From: Uloborus plumipes
Taxonomy: Eukaryota > Arthropoda > Arachnida > Araneae > Uloboridae
Reading direction: 5' to 3'
Assembly: GCA_038373865.1 (NCBI GenBank)
Contig: JAXGGA010004422.1
Span: 24,636-88,635 of the forward strand
DNA: 64,000 nucleotides
Made by a program: the position numbers and the translations under genes. Positions 34,735-47,015 of this stretch are shown one piece after another; the stretch's first letter is position 1; the number at the start of each line of letters is the position of its first letter. The notes beneath the pieces are model-generated. The model was not told the origin of the DNA and did not search any database. It saw only the letters and a program-made list of their open reading frames with translations.

Positions 34735-36151
34735 AACTCATGTTTGTGATCATTGCAACACCATGAAGGAATCGTCATAATTAAATAAAATTTAATACAC
34801 AGTTGAGTGAAATGGTACAAATAAATGATTAAACTTAAAAAGCAAACAAACAATTAAAAAATATTATATACAATTAGTATTTTATGTAGCCACCACGCGC
34901 TGCAATAAGTGCTTCTACGCGACGTGGCATGGAGTCAAACAAATTTTTAATGTCTGCCTGATCAAGAGCATTCCATACTGTTTGTATGCGTTGAAAAGTT
35001 CGCCTGTAGAAGCAGCAGGACGAGGATCACGAACGAGACGCCCGCCGACCAACGAAATCCTACACTTGTTCAATCAACGACATATCCGGGGAATACGCTG
35101 GCCAAGGAAGAAGCTGTATTTGCCGCGATGCAAGAAAAGATTGAACTGTCCTGGCGACATGAGGGTGGGCATTATCCTGCTGAAATACAGCGCCAGGCAA
35201 GCCTTGATGGAAGGGGATAGCTTGGGGCTGTAGAACTTCACTGATGTAACGGTTGCTGTTCAGGTTACTCACAATTCATAGCAATTGAGATCGTCCGTGA
35301 TATGATATGGCACCCCAGAACATGACTCCAGATATTCCTCCACTGTGACGCTCGATAATGCACTCTGGAAGGTGGCGTTCACCGGCATAGCGTCGGAAGC
35401 GAATGCAACCATCATAGTACCACAAATTAAAGCGAGATTCATCAGAAAACACAACATACTGCCAATCAGCACGGCAGTTCTTATGCTGATTAGCCCATTG
35501 TAGCCGCGGGTGACGAAGGTTTAGCGTGAGGGGGATCCTGTATAAAGGAGTCCTTGCGCGCAGTCCACGCTGCATCAGACGCCTACGAATTGAGGAAGCA
35601 TACAATGAAACACCTGTAGCTGTTGACCACTGTGCTGCCAGTTGTCTAGAAGAAGCTGTGCGGTCCGTCAGCGCCATGGTGCCTATCATCGCGGGCGGAC
35701 GTCATATTTCGGGGTCCACTCCCCGATTTCCGGGTTGTCCGACACTCGTCCGTCCACTGCTTCCAAACACGCATAAATGTGCTGCTGTTACGCTGCACAC
35801 GAGCGGCTACTTCACGATAAGACAATCCAGCTTCACGAAGGTCGATGATTCTCCCCCGTTCAAACTCCGTAAGTTGTTGAAACCTCGCTCTTTTTCATCG
35901 AAGAGGCATAAGCAATGTCTAAGCTAACATTTATCACAAGCAGATAACCACCTATAACCATACACGCCTTGCTGCAGCCGTCTATTTATTCAGATAAATC
36001 CGGCCTTCAGAGGGTGCTGCTCAGCGTGCGCATGAGCTACGAGTCTAAAACTCTAATCATTTGCGTATCATACCCTACTTTGCATTAGCTGAAAATTTCA
36101 GCCCATTCGCGCAAGTCCTTCATGGTGTTGCAATTTTAACAAACATGAGTT
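34735..36151 (-). mobile_element. Tc1-like transposon
   Basis: The inverted termini AACTCATGTTTGT..ATTGCAACACCATGAAGGA extend over about 36 bp with only a few mismatches and are flanked by TA (34733-34734 and 36152-36153). The 1417 bp length is normal for the family. One degraded transposase lies on the minus strand. Confidence 0.92.
34874..35909 (-). pseudogene. Tc1-like transposase pseudogene (DD34E)
   Basis: The reading starts at 35909 (MPLR) and ends with GGYIKY and a TAA at 34874, about 345 codons, the usual length. The N-terminal helix-turn-helix (FERGRIIDLREAGLSYREVA) is followed by a second DNA-binding part (SIRRRLMQRGLRARTPLYR). The catalytic residues are present: D in VVFSDESRFNL (codon at 35441), D in FQQDNAHPHVA (35174) and E in SPDMSLIEQV (35069), with 34 residues between the last two. 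The gene is dead: a TGA replaces codon 5 (35895-35897), the frame shifts near 35690 and again near 35274, TAG replaces the Trp after IEQV, and a further shift separates the C-terminus. An intact version would cut and paste the element at TA sites in the nucleus. Confidence 0.92.
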
Positions 36152-36410
36152 TAGTATTAAATACATTACTTTTATATTCGCTAAGAACGTGAGTTTTATA
36201 TTTTTTTTTTATAATTACATATAAACAACTGAAACTTATAATACATCAGCATGTAATATAGTTTAGCATTTAGTACTAATACTAGTGTTAAATATATTAC
36301 ATTTATATTTATAAAGAACGGGAATTTTATCTTTTATTCAGAGTTACATTCATACAAATAAACAAGCAAGTAAACCCACATGCGAAACTAATAAAAGCGT
36401 ATTAAAAATA

Positions 36411-37970
36411 AAGCCCAATGTCTTGCAAGAACTAAGCTTCACCAAAATTTCTGCTTCTGAATTGAAAGCTCTCTTGTCGTCAACAATTTTCTCTTATTAA
36501 CGTAATCCATCAGTCCTTGCGCACAAAATTTTGGGGTTTTCACAGAATGCTGAAGTATTCTGTGAAGACCCGCTCTCAGGTACGAGGCAATGATAACCGT
36601 ATGCCTAATTAATGAAGTTAATTAGATGCAAGCTATTCGACATATAATCAATTTTCGAAACAGATACTCAGCACTAACTCTGACGAATTTCTATGTAAAT
36701 TCATTCAACAAGTCGTGCTCTATACCTAATATGATTCAAACCTCTTCATGTTAACATACTCTTTGGGGAAATTAGTCTTGTTAAAGGGCGAGTTACTTTC
36801 CAAGTATGATGATCGGCCTTTCCTGAATAGTATTTTCTAAAGTGGAATATTAACAAGCAGGGTAAATCACTCATGTAACTGATAATTAGGAATGGTTGTA
36901 TTATTTTTTTGTGTTAAAGAGGATGATTGATATTAACTTCGAAACATCATTACCTCAGCCTCAATTAAAGAAATTGATACGTGGAAATATTTCGATCTTC
37001 TGATTCACAAAGTTCATTTTAAGTATGAAATGCTATATGAAGAGTATTATTAAATGTTAAAGGTGCAGACCAACAATGAATTATTATTAATTCTTGATTG
37101 TGCGTCGTGAATAGTAAAATGATATAGCACGGCCGTTTAGAAAAAAAGTAGGATAAAATAAAAAAAAACGGTTGTATCTTAACTACATTCTCTGATTCGA
37201 GCCCTCTTAAACTATAAAAACATATTTAGAACTGACATGAACATTGAAAGTAACTGACATTTAGATAATGTAAAATAAGAATTTTTTTATCTTGAATTTT
37301 ATGTCTATTTTGAGGGGTCTAACAGCTTAGAAGTTAAAAAATTACATTAATCATGCCCATTGCGTTATTCACATACCCATTGTGCCATTCAATGTCCATT
37401 TTACCATTTACATGCCTTCAAAAAAAAAATAAAAATGCAAAAACTCTATATAATACAAACTAAGCTCTGCTGATATTTTATTTTAATTATACAACTTATA
37501 AAGCATTTTCCTGGGTTTTGTTTTTTAAGTTTTTAATTTAAAATTAATTTTTTGAAATCTACATATTAGAAACATTCCCGTATTTGTAGAATCACCCCTT
37601 TCATCTTTTGACCGTAAATTCTAAGTGATTGGTAAGTAAATAATTGTTAATACAATTTTTTAAACTAAGTGTTTGCATAACGGACGTGGGTTTTGCATGG
37701 CATTTCAGAAAAAAAAAGGATTTAATACAAAATGTGCACTGCTATTATTATGAAGTTCAAATTATAGAATGGTCTGGCTCATCATTTAACACCAACATTG
37801 TATCTGTGGGTAAGTTACAATTTTTGTAATAATTGCTCAAAATAATGATAATAATTTCGCTATGTAATAATTAATAGTTAAAAATTAAAGTTATTCTGAT
37901 GAACAACAATACATATAGATTCAAAAACTTTAGATTTTGTTTAGTCACTTTTTCAATCTTTAGTTTAATA
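36411..37970. other. AT-rich stretch with one small hairpin
   Basis: A perfect 10-bp stem TTCACAGAAT / ATTCTGTGAA with an 8-nt loop sits at 36539-36566. No gene or repeat family was recognised. Confidence 0.45.
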
Positions 37971-39009
37971 CTAGCTGCCAGGGCAGCTAGATTAGCTTCC
38001 TGCGGCATGTTGATGCATAACGTCTCCCCTCTCTAACTTTTACCTCATTCTGAAGTTATATTATTTGATATAATTTAATGTTCATTCGATTTCAAGACAT
38101 ACCACGCACGTGGCCCGGGGTTGCACGGGCACTTCGTGCCCTGAAAGTAGTGAGAAAAAAATTTAAAGAAACTACTCCCCGCCAAGGCGGCTCGCTTACA
38201 GGCGCTTCACGCCTTTACTTTTTTCCTATATAAAAAAAATCATTCGAATTATTGAGATGCTTCACGCCTTCAAGATGGTGAGGAAAGTTTCAGTAAGTTC
38301 AGCTCGCTCAAAGGAAACAAGAAGTTCTGTCAAGAACTAAACGAACCTACTTTCCCGTACATCGATATCGGCATTCTAGCATCTGATCATTGTTCTCTTA
38401 ATTATCTGAGACTAAAAATTATGTCAAACATACCTTTTTAGCACTTAAAGCTGATTTCTAAAAGCAAAATATACCCCTCTCATCAGATGAAATAAACACA
38501 TAAAAAGTAAATAAATGAATAAAAAAGTTTTGTCGCACCTTTTAAAGAATGTAACTGTTACAGTTCTTCCGTAGAAAAATTCCTCAATTGTTTTCAAAAA
38601 AAAAAAATTAAAAGTACAAAGTACATCAAAACACATTTTATCAAAGAAAGGAAAAAAAAAAGAAAAAAAAACTCGTCCGTTGATAAAATGTCTCGAATTT
38701 CACTTTTAATCCGTTGCCAGTTGTTAAATACAAATAAAGAATAAAACACCCTTGTGAATGAAACATTTTTATTACAAAAAAAATCGTCTGCCAAAAATAA
38801 TAATAATAATAAATAAATAAAATAAAACAAATGAATAAATAAACAAAAAATCGTCTGCACAGTCAGTCATTTTTTTCTGAGCCTGCATTTCCGCCATGTT
38901 TGCGGAGTCGGAGTCGGAATCAGAGTCCTCACAGAAGATTACTCAGAAAAATACTTTGCAAACATTATTTATCAAAACCATTTTCTTACAAAGTTAGTTT
39001 GAAGGAAAT

Positions 39010-39690
39010 CCGACTTTAAGTTCAGGATCAACATTCAACTTAAATTCCCCGTAGGTGCTAATGTTAAATTTTTTTTCTGAAAGCATCGTGGGACAGGTTG
39101 TTTGAACGGTTCAAAGTTGAACTAAAAATTCTTCAAATCGAAAAATCAAATATCGGAATGAGCTGTACTCTCCGAGATCTTTCCAACAAAAAAAAAAAGT
39201 TTATTCCATTCGGATGGTTCACTCAGAAGTTATTAGGTGGGGAAAGGTTGCTTGAACGGTTCAATGTTGAACGAAAAAATGTTCAAATTGAAAATTTAAA
39301 TACGGTAATGAAGTATCCTTGCTGAGATCCTTCGAACAAAAAAAAAAAAGTTTATTTAAATCGGACTGTTCACTCAAAAGTTATTAGGGGTGACAGCTTG
39401 CTTGAGCGGTTCAATGTTGAACAAAAAATTGTTCAAACCGGAAATGTAAATACGGGAATGAAGTATCCTTGATAAGACCTTTCGAACAAAAAAAGTTTGT
39501 TCAAATCGGACTGTTCACTCAAAAGTTAGCATCGCGGGACAGGTTGTTTGAACGGTTCAAAGTTGAACCAAAAATTGTTCAAATCGAAAAATCAAATACG
39601 GGAATGAGCTGTACTCGCCGAGATCTTTCCAACAAAAAAAAATTTGTCCAAATCGGAATGTTCGTTCAAAAGTTATTAGGGGGGGACAGA
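39010..39690 (+). repeat. 150 bp tandem repeat, about 4.5 units
   Basis: TTC(C/G)AACAAAAAAA recurs at 39181, 39331, 39481 and 39627, with TTGAACGGTTCAA.GTTGAAC and AAAAGTTATTAGG blocks in each unit. Frames open across single units (39098-39325 and 39469-39753) translate the same repeated motif but break between units, so I treat them as non-coding. Confidence 0.75.
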
Positions 39691-39787
39691 CAGACCGACA
39701 GACAGACAGACACACAAATTCCCCATCTCAATACCCTACTTTCAAATTTTTAATTTTTCGATATTCATTTTACCTTTTTATTTTTTT

Positions 39788-39915
39788 AACTTGGCGATAT
39801 TTTTTTTTACTTGGCGATATTTTTTGGACTTGGCGATATTTTTTTTTACTTGGCGATATTTTTTGGACTTGGCGATATTTTTTTTTACTTGGCGATATTT
39901 TTTGGACTTTGTGAT
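39788..39915 (+). repeat. ACTTGGCGATATTTTTT short tandem array
   Basis: About six copies of a 19-20 bp unit alternate between TTTTTTTTACTTGGCGATA and TTTTTTGGACTTGGCGATA forms. The core CTTGGCGATAT is the same motif that builds the hairpins of family A. Confidence 0.8.
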
Positions 39916-40322
39916 ATTTTTTAGATGCATTAAGCTACTTTTAATACTTTTTTCGTCTTTCTTTTGTTTTTAACGGGAAAGTAGGCTAAAAAGCAGACAT
40001 AGATACTCAGTTTTTAATATAAGTAGATGGCTCTTCAACAAATAAATGTTTCAAAATATTACCAGTAGCTAGCGATAAAAATTCTACGTAAGTGGCCCGC
40101 TTATGAGTTTCGTGTTTGATTTAGTTAAGCCTTCATTCAAAATTCTCATTATCATTGTTATTATTGTTTCATAGCAACGACGGTTTGCAAGAATGGATTT
40201 CATATTTAATCATTTATTAAGCTTAATCGCTTTAAATTTGACTATTTATTAATTGATATCTTCGCTAATTAAAATCGTATAATTATATAGATTGAAACTA
40301 ATGAACCTGAAAAATTACCTAT

Positions 40323-40440
40323 CTATCGGTACCTGGTTCGACTTTCAGGTCATCGGCATTCAGGAGAAAGAAGCGTGACATAGCAAGATAGTTAGAAAGA
40401 AAGATAGTTAGAAAGATACTCAGTTTTTAATATAAGTAGA
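40323..40440 (-). mobile_element. Short Helitron-like fragment
   Basis: The 5' end on the minus strand at 40440, TCTACTTATATTAAAAACTG after an A, is identical to the end at 40027. A hairpin ACCTGAAAGTCGAACCAGGT near 40333-40358 is placed as a 3' palindrome would be, but the terminus reads GATAG rather than CTAG. It may be a very short derivative or a broken one. Confidence 0.35.
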
Positions 40441-42766
40441 TTTTTCGCTAAAATGTAAATGAATAGTTAAGAGAAGAGAACTAAATTAAGTACAACATAT
40501 AGATTAGATTTAAAAATGTGAATGCAATTTTAAAAAAGAGCAACTGTAACACTTCAGGATTACTAGAAATGCGAACTAAAGGAAAAATGCAATAGCAAAA
40601 AAACAAGACTACGGTAAAGCTATGTTCAAATAAGAAGAATTAAAACCAAGGCTTGAGCTAATGTTGCGATTATCGACTGTTAGTTAATTTATCTTACAAA
40701 TTTAATAACACTTATTAAAATACTTCTGGACAAAGTTATAACCTCAAAACATTTTAACTGTTTTTACTCTTAAAACAGCCCAGTTTAATGTGATTTTGTT
40801 AAAATAAGAAGGATGAATTACTGACATAATAGTCCTGGATTTAGTATAATTAAGAGATGTACTACATCAACTAATTTAACCGCTTCCCTTACATATTTTT
40901 TTGAAAAAAATTGCAAAAAAATAATCATATTTTTTTTATTTGATTTCAAAAAACAAAGAAATGAAAGAAACAAAATATGTAGGTGTTAAGTTGAATTTTC
41001 AATATAGGTGTAAAACCATTTAGCTTCACCCGAGTTTTCTCGGGATAATAATTACCTGCAACTTATACGAGCCCGAGATAACTCGGGATAATCAGGCCAG
41101 CGGATAATTTAAGAAATTGGAAACATTAATGCCCTATTTCTTGCGTGAAACCTGGCCAACATGATCAAGGAATTTTTACTTTCGGTTTCACATAATAATA
41201 AGAAATTAAATTGCCGAATTTGTTAAATTAATTATTTTAAATAAATTTATGGGCCATATTGAATAGTTTGTCAATTGACCCTTACTTCAGCCATATGAAA
41301 TTAAACTGGGTTAAATTATTCATCAAAAAACGGAAAAACATTTGGATTTAATAGTTTTGTCTAGCAGTGTTTTGTATGCTTACATTAGTACCCATGTTGG
41401 ATTTAAATTATTTTTTTCAACAAAACTTTGCCATAATCCAAGATTTTTTACCTTTGAGTTCAAAATTTTAACCAGTCTTCGTGTAAAAAAATATATATAA
41501 GTTGCTTAAAAAGTTTAATAAAAAAGTTGAAAGCTCTACTTAAACCTTAACTGTCATCCATTCATTCTTTACATTAATTGGAAAGTTTAAAAAAAAATAG
41601 TTTAATGTAAAGATTTTTTTATCATACTCAACAAAAAGATATTTAACGAAAAGTTTTAGAAAGAATGCGTGTTAATTAAAATGTTAATAATTACCTCTGA
41701 TTTAATTAGATACATTTGGAAAAAGAAAGGATTATCACATTTTTCTTAAAGAAATATATTTCACCTTTTGTGCTTAATGCCTATTCGTTAGTAATGCAAT
41801 GGTTGTTTTACTTTTTGAATCTGTCATCTCGATAGTGTAATTTAGTACCGCATAACATATAGAATACTTAATTTCACTACAAATAAAAAATTTATCATTT
41901 ATATACAGCGACAAAAGATGCTAAATAAACCAATGTCAGAATTAAATATCTTTTCTGAAACAATAGAATTTATATGCAAATATTCGAAAACTCATTTTAA
42001 CGTTTGTTTGTACCCCTTTAACTCATTTGCGCCCAAATTATTTTAAAATGAAAATTTTTGAACATATTTTCAACTTACATTTTATGCTTTATAAATAGAG
42101 AAAACATAAAGTTTTATTCACTTACAGTATTTTGTAGTTGAAATAATTAATGATCTATAAAATGATAACTGAGCATTTCTGGTTGTAAAAAAAATAGGTA
42201 ACTTTCCTCTAATCTTTTCTTTAAAGACACCAATTTTCTAAATTAAGAATAAAGTTTTGTAAAATTAAAACCAGCTGAAGAAAAGTATAATATACGTTTT
42301 TAAAAAAATTCCGTGGTACCCAGAAATGAAAACTACACTATGAATCTGCAACATGACAAATTTTAGAAGTTACCTGCTTTACTGACTGGGAAAAGAAGGG
42401 TTCAAAATTTTTAGGTGTGTAGCCACATGTGTAATAAAACCAGCCAATAAAAATAAGAAATGATAGAAAGGTATTGTTTTCAGTGAGGGGTCTGAAAAGA
42501 GGTGATCTATAAATATATCATTGGTCGGTAACGGGCTAAACTTCCAAAGTGTTACATGCATAACGATGATATCACTTTTGACTGATTAATTAAACCTAAG
42601 AGTACTAATTATTTCGTACTAATGTTATAGTTTTAAAGTAAATAACAGACTTTTTCACACTATGAATGAATCAAAACATAAGGCTTTTAAAGCAAAATAT
42701 GTAAGTTCTTAAAATGAGAATTTGAATATCGGCTTAAAATACTGCAGCTATTCCTAATCTATGGTG
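40441..42766. other. AT-rich stretch with one inverted repeat
   Basis: CCCGAGTTTTCTCGGGATAAT and GCCCGAGATAACTCGGGATAA occur close together at about 41028-41088, each a small palindrome. No gene was recognised. Confidence 0.4.
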
Positions 42767-42768
42767 TA

Positions 42769-43228
42769 AGTGCTCCAGTAGTCGGCCAGTCTCCAGTAGT
42801 CGGCCACAATGACATAAAACTCCTTATAAATAGTACATTTTTAATTCAAAATCAGCTATGACGCATTCACACATTCATGTACCTATCCTCAATCATCAAC
42901 TAGTGGCAGTTAAGTTTTGGGTACTTTTTTTGAATTAAAAATGAGTCATTTCATTTTGAATGGTGTGCCCGTCATCCAAGATTGCGATTCTTCTTATTTT
43001 TCAGCTAAGATGATTCTGTGGCCGACTACTGGAGCATTTACTAGTGTTGACAACAGCTTGGATTTTAACATATTTTTTTTTTTAATTTCTGAAACAAGTA
43101 GGTGATTCACTATCAGAAAGGTTCATTCTAAAGTTTTTCCTTGTTTTGGTTGCTGTATTGATAGCTCAAAGTTCTAGGTTAGCCAAGATCCACAAAAAAT
43201 CTCTTAAATAGCCGACTACTGGAGCACT
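42769..43228. mobile_element. TA-flanked MITE (AGTGCTCCAGTAGTCGGC ends)
   Basis: AGTGCTCCAGTAGTCGGCC at the left and its inverse GCCGACTACTGGAGCACT at the right are flanked by TA on both sides (42767-42768, 43229-43230). The CCAGTAGTCGGCCA motif is repeated directly at 42790 and inverted at about 43018-43036. The open frame 42917-43105 is not recognisable. Termini with TA suggest mobilisation by a Tc1/mariner-class transposase. Confidence 0.75.
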
Positions 43229-43230
43229 TA

Positions 43231-45300
43231 CCCAACTAATAAAAGTCAATTTTGTTAAGTAACACAAAAATCATCTGCTTCTGATATTTACCGAATTTTA
43301 CAGATGTATCGAACAAGCTGCATTAATTTAAAGAGATGTTAATAATATTTGAAGTGTTCCGCTGAATTTCAAGTTCACCGCAACGAAAAAAAAGGAACAG
43401 GTTTAAATAAAAACACTTCACTAGAAATCTCCCAGTTCAATTACATATCTTAAAATAGACTAATTTTTAAGATACTATAATTTAAGCTCGAACTTAAAAA
43501 TATTTCAGAGTGGAAAAAAAAACATTGTTTTGAATGCATTTTAATGAATTCCGTTAAACAATTAGTTTTCGAAAGAATACTTTTACAAATCAAATAACTG
43601 CATAAAGTTTCCTCAAGAGGCTCAAAAGCACAACTGCATTCGATTATTTCCTACCTTTAATTTGCCGAATAGAATAACTGAAAATACTTATGAAGGGAAA
43701 AAAATATTTAACCTTGAAGTTGATCGAAGTACTGTTTTAAAAGTAACCACATCGTGAGATCTTTTATTCAAAACATTTTCTGTAGAAACTCCTTCACTTC
43801 AGATGTGCATATTTTAAAAAGTAATGCTTTCACATGTATTGTTACATTTTAATTAGTTGATCAAAGCAGATAGGAGTTTTAAAAAAGAATGAGTGGTTGT
43901 TTAATGTGTTCTCCAATAATAGCTTTCATAGATTTTTACAATAAGTAGTGTTAAAATAAATCTTCAAAGGAATGAAATTAAACCTAAAAATTGAAACAAA
44001 TCACTGAAGTAAAATACAGCAATATAACTACTTTTAAATAGAAAATTGAGAGCGTGAAATGTGATTAAAAATAATGAGATAATTTCATATATTTACTTAT
44101 CTAGATGTTTTTAAACACAGGTAGGCTTTTATTATGTTTTTCTTTCATAAGAAAAAATGTTATTGCTTATTAAATATATACTAGGATACCCGAGTAAAAC
44201 TTTCACGCTACACAGCAATAATTCAAAAATTCGATTAATATAAACAGTAGTTTAAAAAAAAAACAGGCAGATAGTAAATTGTTATTTTTTGCTGATTTAA
44301 AATAAAATAAAATTATACCCTACTTTTGTATTTTTTTTTAAATATTAAGGGAACAAACAAAAGAAAGCACCATTTAGATCAATGTTGTTCATGCTAAACG
44401 AAATGATCTCTTTTCTGGTTTTAAAGCAATAGAAATGCTGGGTTTGAAATTCTACAATGAGTTTAGGCTATATATTCTTGGAAATTTTAATCAAAAGTTG
44501 CCGGTGAAAAAATGTCAAGCAAAAGCAACAAAACCCATAACAGTATAAAACCTGCAATCTTCGCGTTAGAACGCAACGTGCGATCTAACCACACCATTGG
44601 TTCGTAGTTTCAGGGTGCTTATTCATTGAAGTAATGTATAAAAAACGAAAAAGCATGCGTTTTTTCAACACAAAAAAAAAATTCAGACACTGGGTCTATT
44701 TTTCTTAAAAAGTCGGCATCATAAGCTTTGAAATGAGGGGTAAATCATGGAATTTGATAAATAAATGAGAAAGGTTAGGCTTGGTAAAGAAAATAGGCTA
44801 AAGAAGGAATATATAAGAAAATATGTTCTAAAGAACGGACGGTTGCCCACCTCCCCCCCCCCCCTTTGTCCCCTGACTTGGCCAAAAATATTCCCAAATT
44901 GCACTTCTGGAACTTTATATTCTAGCCATTTTTGGTAGACCCCATCCGTTTCTTCTATTAGACGACGTGAAAGAGAGAGTACAGAGCAAGGGACGAATGC
45001 CACCAATCAGGCACCCAAAGGAGCATATGTACCAGCATCAAAAGTCAACCAAAACGAACACAGAACAAAGATAAGAATACAACGAGGCAGGAATCAAAAA
45101 GTAGAAAAAAAACAGAAAGAAACACCTGCAAAACAAATGCAAAATCACTTCTGCATATCAGATAAAGATGGAGTACTGAAAAATTCATTTGTAAAAGATT
45201 ATTTTTTCCAAATACGGAAAGCTTTCTTAAAATTAAAGAAATGCTGATTTTCCTTAACTATATTTTCAGTACTGAACATTTTCTAAGAATTGTAGCAAAA
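43231..45300. other. No recognised gene; C-tract region
   Basis: A C12 tract lies near 44852. The 95-codon minus frame at 44719-45006 starts MVAFVPCSVLSLSRRL and then becomes low-complexity hydrophobic; no domain is recognised. The segment 44860-45130 is less AT-rich than its surroundings and could be part of an old transcript or repeat. Confidence 0.35.
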
Positions 45301-45316
45301 GAAAAGTCAAAACAAT

Positions 45317-45382
45317 TGCCTGGCGTTCAACAATACCATGTAATAGCCGAACGTCGGGTTCAATTCCACCACAAGACGGCAT
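45317..45382 (+). repeat. Possible tRNA-related fragment
   Basis: GGGTTCAATTCC near 45356 resembles a B box and is followed by a CACAAGACGGC acceptor-like stretch. No convincing A box or cloverleaf was found. Weak evidence only. Confidence 0.2.
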
Positions 45383-46559
45383 TTTTTACTGACCCCCTGG
45401 GGCAAATATAATATAATAGAAAATCTTACGATTTAAAATCACCTTTCTTCATAACAAACGTCCAACTATTGCATTAATAACCGAATTGGCATCCCACAAA
45501 CTGTTATGAGTAGTTGTAGAGATGCTCTACCCGTTGCAGATGTGTACAAGGAGAGAGATTGTTAATTTCAGAAATCATTTGTTCATTTATTCTTCAAAGA
45601 AAAAGAGATGTTTTCTATGTAACATTATTTGCACAGCTATTTCTTATTTAAGACATTTGAAAAAACATGGTATACTTAGCAGTGCTAATAATAAGTTTTT
45701 TATTTTTAATTTCCTCACACTTTTAATCATAATCCCTCTTTATCTTTTCACGCTCTGTAAGAATACTAACTTTAAATGAATTTAAAATCCCTTTCAGGTT
45801 ATGAAATATAATCTAATTTCTTATGAGCGCTGGTGCGTAATACATTTTGTTACTAAATTTAATTAAACTTTTTTTTTCTTTCATTTTACGGAGCTCTTCC
45901 TCAAGCAGGAAACCAAATCCATTTACTTGAATTTCCAGTTCTAAATATACTCTGTGCATAAATAAAACCAGCAGAATAATTGCAGTTTCCATACCATGCA
46001 AATTCTTTTTCGCTAAGTAGAGATTATTTTCTCCCTCTCAATGCAATACGAATTTAAAACGCATATGTATCATTATCTTTCGATTAAACTTTTATTTATT
46101 TTATTCTTCGTGCCTATGCGTGCGTGATTTTTAGTTAATTTCTTTTTTTAAGTTTACTTATATTAATTCGTTCCAAGTGCTGAAATCAATACGTACAAGA
46201 ATTCACTAAAAAAATCACATCTAAAGTTAACAAACAATGGTCTTCAAACACCAATTTCAATATTGACATTGATTGTTCCATTATTCAATTTACAAACTCT
46301 TTGTTTTTGCTTCCTTGCTACTCATTTCTTAATCATAATACATTACTTAACTTCAAGTAGAAAGAAAAGCATTTAAAAATAGTTATGTGAACTAAGTTTC
46401 AGATAAATAAATTTAAATATTTCATTGACCTAACTAATGACTCATTGCTGCAATAAATGTATGTTAATGATTCTGTTGTGTTTTAGTCCAGTGATAAAAC
46501 CGAAACGAGTATTTGTACAAAAAATAATAGCTTCAAATATTATCAATGTTGATTACACA

Positions 46560-46625
46560 TAAAAAGGATATATATATATATATATATATACACTACATGT
46601 GTATTCTAGTGTATATATATACACT
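46560..46625 (+). repeat. TA microsatellite
   Basis: A run of TA dinucleotides (about 46568-46590) is followed by a second short run inside an inverted ACTAGTGTATATATATACACTAG-like context. Confidence 0.85.
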
Positions 46626-47015
46626 AGAAAATATTTTTGAGTGGTATGTACAAAAATTACGGCGTTTTCTGTACTTCATTCCAAAATACGTAAAGCGCTT
46701 ACACTTAAAAGTGATTGTAGTTTTTCTTACTGATAAAAGAATACAACAATTTACTTACACACACTTCAAAATAAAAAAAAAAAACTCAATAGCGGGTGCA
46801 ACCTCTTCGAAGTGAAACACGTGGTAATGTGTTAAGTCATTCTAGAAGGCAAGTGTTAGACTGAAGAAAGATAAGTTCCAACTGTCCAACGTTGACTCAA
46901 CTGAAAAACAGCAACAGCAGGTATCAGGGTCACCCTAGAATTTTAATTATACTGAGTTAGGAAACAACAATAAAGCTGCTATGACCTGGAGGGGGAAACA
47001 TTGGGCAAAGAATAA

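Larger units (their letters stand above)
34672..36410 (-). repeat. 133 bp tandem repeat interrupted by a Tc1 element
   Basis: Outside the Tc1 insertion (34735-36151) the sequence follows the tandem unit seen at 12541-12898 in reverse: TTTATCTTTTATTCAGAGTTA near 36335, ACATGCGAAACTAATAAAAGC near 36380, GTTTAGC.TTTAG at 34711 and 36261. Removing the Tc1 element and one TA leaves about 131 bp between the two GTTTAGC landmarks, so the insertion split one repeat unit. Confidence 0.65.
38346..39985. repeat. Repeat family X, copy 1 (CCTACTTTCCCGT ends)
   Basis: CCTACTTTCCCGT near 38346 is matched by ACGGGAAAGTAGG near 39973-39985, suggesting inverted ends. The body aligns with 55120-57145: an ATTATGTCAA.CATA..AAAGCTGATTTCTAAA block, a GGAGTCGGAGTC block, and a right part with GACAGACAGACCGACAGA, CCCTACTTT and GATGCATTAAGC.ACTTTTAA. 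No coding is recognised. Confidence 0.55.
37971..40027 (-). mobile_element. Helitron-like element enclosing a composite tandem-repeat region
   Basis: On the minus strand the 5' end at 40027 is TCTACTTATATTAAAAACTG after an A, and the 3' end at 37971 is a hairpin AGCTGCCCTGGCAGCT running into CTAG|T. Both termini fit a Helitron. The interior contains GC-rich hairpins (38100-38220, for example GGGCACTTCGTGCCC), four 150 bp tandem units (39010-39690), a GACA microsatellite and a CTTGGCGATATTTTTT array (39788-39915). No replicase-helicase coding is visible. The pairing of these two ends as one element is inference. Confidence 0.45.

Noticed and set aside
35526..35927. 133-codon plus-strand frame
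   Set aside because: It is antisense to the Tc1 transposase pseudogene and open only because of that gene's codon composition.
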